Assembly: GCA_050251555.1 (NCBI GenBank)
Contig: JBFWMN010000031.1
Span: 1-21,274, forward strand
Direction: 5' to 3'
Source of the DNA: UBA2137 sp050251555
Lineage (GTDB): Bacteria > Pseudomonadota > Alphaproteobacteria > Micavibrionales > Micavibrionaceae
DNA: 21,274 nt
Positions 7,949 to 14,077 of this stretch are shown piece after piece (position 1 is the stretch's first letter; each line of letters begins with the position of its first letter). The notes beneath the pieces were generated by a model. It ran no database searches, was not told the DNA's origin, and saw nothing but the letters and a program-made list of their open reading frames with translations. Made by a program: the position numbers and the translations under genes.

Positions 7949-8275
7949 TTAAACGCCTTCTTCCATGATCTGTGACTTTGCCAGTTCATTGGCTTCTGCG
8001 ATCTGCACATCCAGAATATGGTCGGAAACCTCGACACCTTGCTTGGTGAAATCGCCCTGTACCTTACGCTTCACGTCGTCAAAGCCGGGCTCTTCGAGGT
8101 TGGCGGAGACCACTTCGCGTGCATAGAGTTCGGCAGCTTCTTTATCCAGACCCATTTGTTCGGCAGCCCACAGGCCGATCAGTTTCGAGGCGCGGGCTTC
8201 GACTTTGAAGCGCAGCTCGGAATCATAAGAGTAAGAGGATTCGAAGGCGCGGCGGCGATCATTGAAATCTGTCAT
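7949..8275 (-). CDS. F1-ATPase inhibitor zeta subunit (DUF1476 family)
   Basis: The 108-residue acidic, mostly helical product starts MTDFNDRRRAFESSY, matching the DUF1476 family. In Paracoccus the family member is the zeta subunit, which blocks ATP hydrolysis by F1-ATPase through its N-terminal helix; it is typical of alphaproteobacteria. The segment LRFKVEARASKLIGLWAAE (about 21-39) and the C-terminal helix around AEANELAKSQI fit the four-helix fold. There is no signal peptide or membrane segment. The gene lies head to head with purC, as in many alphaproteobacteria. Its ribosome-binding site is poor (only purine-rich GACGAAA near the ATG). Confidence 0.9.
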   Translation of the reverse strand: MTDFNDRRRAFESSYSYDSELRFKVEARASKLIGLWAAEQMGLDKEAAELYAREVVSANLEEPGFDDVKRKVQGDFTKQGVEVSDHILDVQIAEANELAKSQIMEEGV

Positions 8276-8332
8276 GGTGTTTCGTCTTTGTTTTCCTAAA
8301 AAGTTGGATGGGTCGTATGTGTTTCAAGGGGA

Positions 8333-8360
8333 AAAATAGCGGATATCACGAATAATTCAA
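8333..8360 (-). promoter_or_regulatory. Candidate promoter of the zeta gene
   Basis: On the minus strand, TTGAAT (8355-8360) and TATTTT (8333-8338) are separated by 16 bp. The predicted start gives a 5' leader of about 50 nt before the zeta ATG. The match is moderate. Confidence 0.4.
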
Positions 8361-8409
8361 CTTCGTTTACACAAAAGCCTTTGCCATGCTAAAGAAAAGC
8401 TCATAGTCA

Positions 8410-8424
8410 TGAATATTCAAAAGC
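8410..8424. repeat. Palindrome and 13-bp direct repeat shared with the purQ side
   Basis: TGAATATTCA (8410-8419) is a perfect 10-bp palindrome before purC. The 13-mer AATATTCAAAAGC at 8412-8424 occurs again at 7742-7754 on the same strand, and TGAATATTAG at 7881-7890 is a third related copy. These could be binding sites for a common regulator of the divergent purQ and purC units, but the sites are A+T rich and could be chance. Confidence 0.3.
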
Positions 8425-8464
8425 AATCGAAGCAAGCAGTATGAACAGACACACGGGAACTCTG

Positions 8465-9331
8465 ATGGCACCGACAAAACGCAAAAAACTCTATGAGGGC
8501 AAAGCCAAGATCGTTTATGAAGGCCCCGAACCCGGTACGGTCGTTCAGTATTTCAAAGATGATGCCACCGCCTTTAATGGCGAAAAGCACGATGTGATAT
8601 CTGGTAAGGGCGTTTTGAATAACCGCATCTCATCGCATCTGATGACGAAGCTTGAGGGAATTGGTATCCCGACCCATTTCTTGAAATCGCTGAATATGCG
8701 CGAACAGCTTGTGCGTCAGGTCGAGATTATCCCTCTCGAAGTCGTTGTGCGTAACATCGCAACAGGTTCTCTTACAAAGCGTCTGGGGATCAAGGAAGGC
8801 ACTTATCTCGCCAAGCCTTTGGTCGAGTTTTACTATAAGGATGACAAGCTGGGTGACCCGCTGGTTGCGGAAGACCACATCATCACGTTTGGTTGGGCCG
8901 ATCCGTTCGAGCTTGAAGAAATTGTTGCCATGGCTTGGCGCATCAATGATTTCCTGAATGGCATGTTTACGGGCATTGGTTTGAAGCTCGTTGATTTCAA
9001 GCTCGAATTCGGACGTTTGTGGGGTGAATATGACGAGCTTTACATTCTGCTCTCAGATGAAATTTCGCCTGATACGTGCCGTTTGTGGGATGCCAAGACA
9101 GACCAGAAGCTGGACAAAGATCGTTTCCGTCAGGATCTGGGTAATGTTGTCGAAGCCTATCAAGAGGTTGCCCGCCGTTTGGGGCTGGTGCCTGAAGGTT
9201 TGATCAATGAGGGCGGTACGATTAACGAAGATATCGCCTCCAAACTCGAAGAGATTGAAAACGAGTTGGCGAAAGAGCGCCGTTTGCGTTCGGTCAAAAA
9301 GACCCCGCCGCAAAAACCGTGGAAGCAATAA
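8465..9331 (+). CDS. purC: SAICAR synthetase PurC with C-terminal extension
   Basis: PurC joins CAIR and aspartate using ATP in purine synthesis. The N-terminal motif KLYEGKAKIVYEGPEPG, then FKDDATAF, GVLNNRIS, EVVVRNIATGSL and the DFKLEFGR...DEISPDTCRLWD block are diagnostic. From ATG 8465 the product has 288 residues, against about 254 in many alphaproteobacteria; the surplus is a tail after EVARRLGL that is charged, probably helical, and ends in a basic Pro/Lys segment. An in-frame ATG at 8441 would add eight residues. I prefer 8465 because homologues start a few residues before YEGKAK; neither ATG has a strong Shine-Dalgarno sequence. purS follows after 15 nt, so the two form an operon. 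Confidence 0.96.
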   Translation: MAPTKRKKLYEGKAKIVYEGPEPGTVVQYFKDDATAFNGEKHDVISGKGVLNNRISSHLMTKLEGIGIPTHFLKSLNMREQLVRQVEIIPLEVVVRNIATGSLTKRLGIKEGTYLAKPLVEFYYKDDKLGDPLVAEDHIITFGWADPFELEEIVAMAWRINDFLNGMFTGIGLKLVDFKLEFGRLWGEYDELYILLSDEISPDTCRLWDAKTDQKLDKDRFRQDLGNVVEAYQEVARRLGLVPEGLINEGGTINEDIASKLEEIENELAKERRLRSVKKTPPQKPWKQ

Positions 9332-9346
9332 TCAAGGGAAGAAACC

Positions 9347-9583
9347 ATGTCACATAAAGTTACCGTTAAAGTTATGCTCAAAAAAGGCGTTCTGGATCCG
9401 CAAGGCAAAGCCATTGGGCATGCCCTTGAAACTCTTGGATTTGAAGGTGTCGGCGAAGTGCGTCAGGGCAAACTGATTGAGCTGGATTTTGCGAGTGCGC
9501 CTACAGACGCCCAGATCAAGGACATGTGCGAAAAACTTCTCGCCAACCCTGTTATCGAAGATTACGAGATCACGGCTGCGTAA
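9347..9583 (+). CDS. purS: Phosphoribosylformylglycinamidine synthase subunit PurS
   Basis: PurS is the small subunit that bridges PurQ and PurL in the FGAM synthase complex. The 78-residue product has the family pattern: VTVKVMLKKGVLDPQGKAI at the start, LGFEGVGEVRQGKLIEL in the middle, and CEKLLANPVIEDYEI at the end. AGGGAAG precedes the ATG at good spacing. It follows purC closely. The usual next gene, purQ, is missing here and lies on the minus strand beyond the zeta gene. Confidence 0.96.
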   Translation: MSHKVTVKVMLKKGVLDPQGKAIGHALETLGFEGVGEVRQGKLIELDFASAPTDAQIKDMCEKLLANPVIEDYEITAA

Positions 9584-9923
9584 AGTGCGCGACTGTTGCC
9601 TCGACTGCAGGCAATGGCGATTCTATCTTTTCATCCATCACTGCCGCTGAATAGAGCAGGGCGAGCGAAGCCAATGCGCCAAGCTTGGCGGCTTGCGTAC
9701 CGCAATTGGCCTGCAGCTTTGTGATATCCGCCATCAGCGAGCCTGTCATCGCATAGGAATAAACCCACGTCACTCCGCCGCCAATGGCTTTGAGAGCAAT
9801 ATTATCGGGCAGCATATACATGGCTGTCGCCGTTGCCGCAGCAGCATTCGCCCCGCAATAGAACGAGGCGGCATGGTCGCGAAGCGTATGGCGAAGAGGA
9901 AGAGTTTGCATCAAAAGTTTCAT
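9570..9923 (-). CDS. Small hypothetical membrane protein, antisense to the purS 3' end
   Basis: The ORF from ATG 9923 gives 117 residues; a second in-frame ATG at 9911 would give 113. A much longer reading from 10226 runs antisense through gcvT and looks like a shadow. The protein is Ala-rich with hydrophobic stretches around NAAAATATAMYMLP (about residues 26-39), an IGGGVTWVYSYAMTG segment (about 48-62) and LGALASLALLYSAAVM (about 80-95), so two or three membrane helices are likely. It ends by overlapping the last 14 nt of purS on the other strand. No Shine-Dalgarno sequence is clear. I do not recognise a family. It fills the whole purS-gcvT gap, which favours a real gene. Confidence 0.5.
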   Translation of the reverse strand: MKLLMQTLPLRHTLRDHAASFYCGANAAAATATAMYMLPDNIALKAIGGGVTWVYSYAMTGSLMADITKLQANCGTQAAKLGALASLALLYSAAVMDEKIESPLPAVEATVAHFTQP

Positions 9924-9990
9924 AAAAGAGACTGTGTAATATGTCAAAGAAAAACATGTGATTTGGCTTGTGAATTTTGCTCTCTCCCCT

Positions 9991-10019
9991 TTGTGTTTTG
10001 GGGCGCGCACTGCTAAATT
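9991..10019 (+). promoter_or_regulatory. gcvT promoter, apparently for a leaderless mRNA
   Basis: TTGTGT (9991-9996), a 17-bp spacer and TAAATT (10014-10019) form a good promoter. The -10 box ends 6 nt before the gcvT ATG, so RNA should begin at or next to the A of the start codon. There is no Shine-Dalgarno sequence before this ATG. Confidence 0.55.
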
Positions 10020-10025
10020 ACCCCC

Positions 10026-11111
10026 ATGCAAAAAACCCCTCTTCATGATGCTCACATTGAGGCCAAAGCCAAAATGGGCGAGTTCGCAGGTTATGACATG
10101 CCGCTTTATTACGAAGCGGGTGTGATGGCAGAACACCACTGGACACGAGACCATGCGGGCATTTTCGATGTTTCGCATATGGGCCAGATTTTGATTGAAG
10201 GCCCTGAAGCCATGGCGCTTCTTCATACGCTGACCCCCTCGACTTTCACGAGCACTCCTGTCGGGATGGCGAAATACACGCTTTTGACCAATGAAAAGGG
10301 CGGAATTATCGATGACCTGATTGTCACGAAACTTTCAGAGACGAAATTCTTTGCCGTTATCAATGCGGGTTGTAAGCAAAAGGATATTGATTGGATTGAA
10401 AAACATACGGGCGAGACGGTCTCTCTCAAGCATTTGAAAGACCGCGCCTTGATTGCGCTGCAAGGCCCTTCTGCTGAGAAGGTGCTGCATGAAACGCTCT
10501 ATCTGGATATCATCCAGCTTAAATATATGCGCATGATCCAGATTGATGATCTGTATATCTCGCGCCTCGGCTATACGGGCGAGGACGGGTTTGAGATTTC
10601 CGTGCCCGCCGAACATGCCCCGACCCTCTGGGAACGCTTGATGGAGCATGAGGAAGTTAAACCCATTGGTCTAGCAGCACGCGATTCCTTGCGCCTTGAA
10701 ATGGGGTACTGCCTCTATGGCCATGATATTGATGAGACTACTTCGCCGATTGCCGCAGACCTGACATGGGTGATCGGCAAAGATGCGGACGCCTTTATCG
10801 GCTCAGCCAAAATCTTAAAAGACAAAGAAGACGGCACGATGATCAAGCGTGTCGGTATCAAGCTTTTGGATAAGGGCGTTGCCCGTGAAGGCTGTGCGCT
10901 CTTTTCCAAAGAGGGCGAAAAAATCGGTGTTCTGACAAGCGGCGGTTTCTCACCGACACTTCAAGAAGCGATCGGTCAGGGCTATGTCGCAGCAACGGAA
11001 AGTGATCCCGGCACGATTGTTTTTGTTGATGTCAGAGGCAAACATCTGAAGGCGGAAGTCGCCGCCATGCCCTTTGTCACGCCCAAGGTTAAATCATCTA
11101 AAGCCGCTTAA
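10026..11111 (+). CDS. gcvT: Aminomethyltransferase GcvT (glycine cleavage T protein)
   Basis: GcvT takes the aminomethyl group from lipoyl-GcvH and passes the methylene to tetrahydrofolate, releasing ammonia. The 361-residue product matches the family (364 in E. coli). Visible motifs are FAGYDMPL near residue 20, FDVSHMGQI near 48, LGYTGEDGFEI near 180, and the folate-site block GLAARDSLRLEMG near 216-229. The start fits the family, whose proteins begin a few residues before TPLHDAH. It is the first gene of gcvT-gcvH-orf-gcvPA. I looked for a glycine riboswitch in the 100 bp before it and saw none. Confidence 0.97.
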   Translation: MQKTPLHDAHIEAKAKMGEFAGYDMPLYYEAGVMAEHHWTRDHAGIFDVSHMGQILIEGPEAMALLHTLTPSTFTSTPVGMAKYTLLTNEKGGIIDDLIVTKLSETKFFAVINAGCKQKDIDWIEKHTGETVSLKHLKDRALIALQGPSAEKVLHETLYLDIIQLKYMRMIQIDDLYISRLGYTGEDGFEISVPAEHAPTLWERLMEHEEVKPIGLAARDSLRLEMGYCLYGHDIDETTSPIAADLTWVIGKDADAFIGSAKILKDKEDGTMIKRVGIKLLDKGVAREGCALFSKEGEKIGVLTSGGFSPTLQEAIGQGYVAATESDPGTIVFVDVRGKHLKAEVAAMPFVTPKVKSSKAA

Positions 11112-11138
11112 AAAAAATACGAAGGAAAAGGACAAAAA

Positions 11139-11513
11139 ATGAGCCAGCTCAAATTCACCAAAGATCACGAATGGATTGCCGTAGAAGGAAATACCGGTGT
11201 TGTCGGCATTACCGATTACGCCAAAGATGCGCTGGGTGATCTCGTCTTTCTGGATTTGCCTGAAAAAGGCCGCACGCTCTCCAAAGGTGATGATTTCGCA
11301 GTTGTGGAATCGGTGAAAGCCGCTAGTGAAATTTACACACCTGTCTCGGGCGAGGTGTCGGACGTGCATGACGCGCTGGCTGATAATCTGGATGATCTGG
11401 GTGGCAATCGTGAAAAGGGCTGGATTGTCAAAATTACACTGTCTGACCCTTCCGAACTCGATGGTCTGATGGATGAGGCCGCCTATCAGGATTATCTGGA
11501 AAGTGTTGCATAA
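11139..11513 (+). CDS. gcvH: Glycine cleavage system H protein
   Basis: GcvH is the lipoyl shuttle between the P, T and L proteins. The 124-residue product has the lipoylation site VVESVKAASE with Lys60, the start motif KFTKDHEWI, and GWIVKITLSDPSELD near the C-terminus. AAGGAAAAGGA precedes the ATG. The TAA stop shares a base with the next ATG (TAATG at 11511-11515), so translation of the small membrane protein behind it is probably coupled. Confidence 0.97.
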   Translation: MSQLKFTKDHEWIAVEGNTGVVGITDYAKDALGDLVFLDLPEKGRTLSKGDDFAVVESVKAASEIYTPVSGEVSDVHDALADNLDDLGGNREKGWIVKITLSDPSELDGLMDEAAYQDYLESVA

Positions 11514-11743
11514 TGAACCAGCCCGACACGCATAAAACAGCCGATAAGATGCGCAAAATCAGTGCGATTGTCCTGATTGCCGATTTTCTGTTTGGCGCGG
11601 TTATTATCCTGTTTGGACCGAAATTGTTTGCGATCCCGCAGATGCAATGTTTTCTGATCGGCGCAGCCCTTGGGGTCGGCGGTTTGATCACATTTTACGT
11701 TCTTCGGGCCGAAGCCGAGAAACTCGACAAATATAGAGATTAG
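11513..11743 (+). CDS. Small two-helix membrane protein inside the gcv operon
   Basis: The 76-residue product has a polar N-terminus, one hydrophobic helix at about residues 16-37 (ISAIVLIADFLFGAVIILFG), a second at about 44-64 (MQCFLIGAALGVGGLITFYV), and a charged tail EAEKLDKYRD. It starts on the gcvH stop (TAATG) and ends 15 nt before gcvPA, so it is embedded in the operon. No family is recognised. The tight coupling suggests a real protein; a role with the glycine cleavage enzymes is only inferred from position. Confidence 0.75.
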   Translation: MNQPDTHKTADKMRKISAIVLIADFLFGAVIILFGPKLFAIPQMQCFLIGAALGVGGLITFYVLRAEAEKLDKYRD

Positions 11744-11758
11744 GATAGAGAAGAGACA

Positions 11759-13036
11759 ATGCGTTACTTGCCCGCGACTGCTGCCAACCGTAAAGAAATG
11801 CTGGAAAAGATCGGCGTGAAAAACGTCGATGCGCTGTTCAAGGATGTTCCTGCAAAAGCTCTCAATTCCAAAGACATCGCACTGCCTGATCATATGTCGG
11901 AACTGGCGGTTGAGCGTGCGCTTGGCGCGTATGCCAATCAAAATCATGCGGCAAGCCAAGGGCCGTTTTTTTTGGGGGCGGGCACCTATTATCACCATAT
12001 TCCTGCCACGGTCGATTACATCATTCAGCGTTCCGAATTTCTGACCGCCTATACGCCCTATCAGCCTGAAATCGCACAAGGCACATTGCAGATGATCTTC
12101 GAATATCAATCGATGATCGCGCAATTAACGGGCATGGATATCGCCAATGCCTCTCTTTATGACGGGGCGACCTCAACCACTGAGGCAGCTTTAATGGCTA
12201 TGCGTTTAACAAAGCGCACGAAGATTGTGACAGGCGCGCCGCTGCATCCGCATTACGAAGAGGTTTTAAACACCTATCTGAAAATGTCGGGTGAGGCGCT
12301 GGGTAGCACGCAGCCTAATGACCAAACGGCAGCCATGATTGTCCAGTATCCTGCCTTTGACGGGTCTATCCCCGATCTGGCAGCGGCCCGTAAAATCTGT
12401 GATGCCGCAGGTGCATTGCTGATTGTCGTGATCAATGAGATCGTCGCTCTCGGGCTTTTACCTGCTCCTCGCGAGGCCGATATCGTCTGCGGCGAAGGCC
12501 AGTCTCTGGGGCTGCCCATGTCGTTCGGCGGCCCTCATTTGGGCTTTTTTGCTTGCAAGGAAGCCTATCTTCGCCAGATGCCAGGCCGCTTATGCGGTGA
12601 AACGGTTGATGCCGACGGCAAGCGGTCTTTCGTGCTGACGCTTTCAACACGTGAGCAACATATCCGCCGCGAGAAGGCGACCTCGAATATCTGCACCAAT
12701 CAGGGGTTGTGCGCTCTAGCCTTTACCGTGCATCTTGCGCTTCTTGGCGAAGACGGTTTTAAAGCGCTTGCCAAGATCAATCACGAACGCGCTTGTGCGC
12801 TTCATGATGCCCTTTCCAAAGTCAAAGGTGTGACGATCAAGAATAAGAATTTTTTCAATGAATTCGTGATTGATTTGAACGGCGTTCCCGCCAAAAGCGT
12901 GGTCGCCGACCTTGCCAAAGAAGGCATTATTGCGGGTCTTGCTGTGGGCGAAAATGCGCTTCTTGTCACGGCGACCGAAATGACGCAGGATGAGGATATT
13001 GCGCGCTTGACCCAAGCGCTTTCCCGTCTCCTCTAA
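11759..13036 (+). CDS. gcvPA: Glycine dehydrogenase (decarboxylating) subunit 1, GcvPA
   Basis: This is the N-terminal half of the split P protein. It pairs with GcvPB to decarboxylate glycine and load GcvH. The 425-residue product starts MRYLPATAANRKEML, as usual, and shows GAGTYYHHIPATVDYI, TPYQPEIAQGTLQMIFEYQ, MDIANASLYDGATSTTEA, and a segment SFGGPHLGFFACK that mirrors the PLP fold without the catalytic Lys of the other subunit. It is slightly short compared with about 445 in many species. AGAGAAGAGA precedes the ATG. The gcvPB partner is 1.04 kb downstream, not adjacent. Confidence 0.96.
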   Translation: MRYLPATAANRKEMLEKIGVKNVDALFKDVPAKALNSKDIALPDHMSELAVERALGAYANQNHAASQGPFFLGAGTYYHHIPATVDYIIQRSEFLTAYTPYQPEIAQGTLQMIFEYQSMIAQLTGMDIANASLYDGATSTTEAALMAMRLTKRTKIVTGAPLHPHYEEVLNTYLKMSGEALGSTQPNDQTAAMIVQYPAFDGSIPDLAAARKICDAAGALLIVVINEIVALGLLPAPREADIVCGEGQSLGLPMSFGGPHLGFFACKEAYLRQMPGRLCGETVDADGKRSFVLTLSTREQHIRREKATSNICTNQGLCALAFTVHLALLGEDGFKALAKINHERACALHDALSKVKGVTIKNKNFFNEFVIDLNGVPAKSVVADLAKEGIIAGLAVGENALLVTATEMTQDEDIARLTQALSRLL

Positions 13037-13051
13037 TTCACGTTTCATATC

Positions 13052-13594
13052 ATGAACGACATCTCTTCGCATTTCGCGCCGGTGCATCTCCTGTGCCTCG
13101 TTTCGGGGATTCTTGCCTATATGGCGTATCAGGCAAAAGGCCGTCGCCATATGTTGTCGTTTAAACTTGCGGCCGACATTATTTTTGCGTTTTACATGTA
13201 TGTCCTTGGCGGTTACGCAGGGATGATGAGCGCCATCATTGCCTGTATCGGCGGTTTGATACAGGTTTCCGTGCCGCATGCCCATATGAAGCGCACATTG
13301 AAAATCCGGATTGTCATGGCGCTTGTTTTAAGTGCGGGCGGTATTTATTTTCTGGCGGATCATATTATCGACACCTATCCGTTTGCCTCCACTATCGCCT
13401 CGCGCTTCATTGAACTCTCTTCGTCAACAAAGGTTTTGCGTGTCGGGTTCATGCTGACGGTTTTGCCATGGATCGTTTACAATTATGCCAACGGTTTCTG
13501 GTTCGCTTTGGCGTTCAACTTTTTCATTATGACGGTGATGGCGCTGGGACTTTTGAAGAATGAGCGACGCATCACGAAAGACGCAGTTCCCTAA
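13052..13594 (+). CDS. YgjV-like inner membrane protein
   Basis: The 180-residue product is strongly hydrophobic with about five or six helices. It resembles the YgjV family (bacterial inner membrane protein, about 183 residues): an early SGILAYMAYQAKGRR segment, then KLAADIIFAFYMYVLGGYAGM, an IIACIGGLIQVSVP helix, and a last FALAFNFFIMTVMALGLL helix. The biochemical role of the family is not known to me. It starts 15 nt after gcvPA, with no clear Shine-Dalgarno sequence, and is followed by a strong terminator, so it appears to be the last gene of the gcvT unit. Confidence 0.75.
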   Translation: MNDISSHFAPVHLLCLVSGILAYMAYQAKGRRHMLSFKLAADIIFAFYMYVLGGYAGMMSAIIACIGGLIQVSVPHAHMKRTLKIRIVMALVLSAGGIYFLADHIIDTYPFASTIASRFIELSSSTKVLRVGFMLTVLPWIVYNYANGFWFALAFNFFIMTVMALGLLKNERRITKDAVP

Positions 13595-13615
13595 GAAACC
13601 GGCTTCACGAAACCC

Positions 13616-13649
13616 AAAAAGGCCCCGCATTTCAAGCGGAGCCTTTTTT
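13616..13649. terminator. Bidirectional terminator after the gcvT unit
   Basis: AAAAAGGC-C-CCGC (13616-13628) and GCGG-A-GCCTTTTTT (13636-13649) form a stem with a 7-nt loop. It has a T run on the plus strand (six) and on the minus strand (five), so it can serve the YgjV-like gene and the convergent small gene. Confidence 0.8.
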
Positions 13650-13660
13650 GGTAAGGCGCG

Positions 13661-13687
13661 TAAAACAGACTTTTATCTTAAGTCTGT
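13661..13687 (-). terminator. Terminator of the Gln-rich small gene
   Basis: ACAGACTT (13665-13672) and AAGTCTGT (13680-13687) form a perfect 8-bp stem with a 7-nt loop. On the minus strand it is followed by TTTTAC. It lies 30 nt after the stop codon of the small gene. Confidence 0.5.
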
Positions 13688-13716
13688 GCCGCGCAAATGT
13701 CCCAGTTCATGAGAGA

Positions 13717-13830
13717 TCAGCGTTGTTGCTGCTGTCGCTGATTTTCGCGTGAAGGCTGCTGCTTTTGCGGTTGACCTTTCTGCTTTTGGTTTTGTCTCTC
13801 GTTGGGATTTTGAGATTGTTGTTGTGGCAT
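13717..13830 (-). CDS. Gln-rich 37-residue microprotein
   Basis: On the minus strand a strong Shine-Dalgarno AAAGGAG lies 6 nt before an ATG that opens a 37-codon ORF ending in TGA. The product starts MPQQQSQNPNERQNQKQKGQ and ends in QRQQQQR; it contains 17 Gln, is otherwise Asn, Arg, Lys, Pro and Ser, and has no hydrophobic residue after Met1. It should be disordered and basic. A 74-residue ORF in another frame (13673-13897) covers it, but lacks a ribosome-binding site. Terminators on the minus strand follow it. Very small Gln-rich hypothetical proteins of this type occur in alphaproteobacteria, without known function to my knowledge. Confidence 0.65.
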   Translation of the reverse strand: MPQQQSQNPNERQNQKQKGQPQKQQPSRENQRQQQQR

Positions 13831-13960
13831 CGTTTACTCCTTTGCCGGTTTGAAGGTTTCCCCTCACTAACAGATAATGACATAGGTCACGTTCCATGCG
13901 TGTGGATCATGGCGGATATCGGATAATCTCTGTGCTGCACTGCTCATCCGCTTGAGACAT

Positions 13961-14028
13961 GGTCAAGAAAGAAAGTTACAGATATTTGGAAAGAGCGGGT
14001 GAAAAGCCCCTTGGGTTTCGGTCAAGAA
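13961..14028 (+). promoter_or_regulatory. Direct repeats in the gcvPB upstream region
   Basis: GGTCAAGAA occurs at 13961-13969 and at 14020-14028, 59 bp apart, upstream of gcvPB. gcvPB must have its own promoter because a strong terminator and an opposing gene separate it from gcvPA. I could not fix a convincing -35/-10 pair; a TATAGA at about 14038-14043 is one -10 candidate. No glycine riboswitch is visible. Confidence 0.25.
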
Positions 14029-14077
14029 TCGGCAAATATAGAAGGCCTAACCGACAAAATTTCAGATTGGATTTTTT

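Noticed and set aside
9924..10025. Glycine riboswitch before gcvT
   Set aside because: No tandem aptamer core is visible, and the promoter leaves no room for a leader.
9924..10226. N-terminal extension of the minus-strand ORF 9570-10226
   Set aside because: It runs antisense through the gcvT start and promoter and has no ribosome-binding site; the hydrophobic protein part begins after 9923.
13673..13897. 74-residue ORF on the minus strand
   Set aside because: No Shine-Dalgarno sequence and unremarkable composition; the overlapping 37-codon frame has AAAGGAG at the right distance.
13870..13900. EcfG-type promoter (GGAAC ... GTT) before the Gln-rich gene
   Set aside because: On the minus strand GGAAC is followed by TT after 20 nt; the general-stress consensus needs 18-19. 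Close but not a match.
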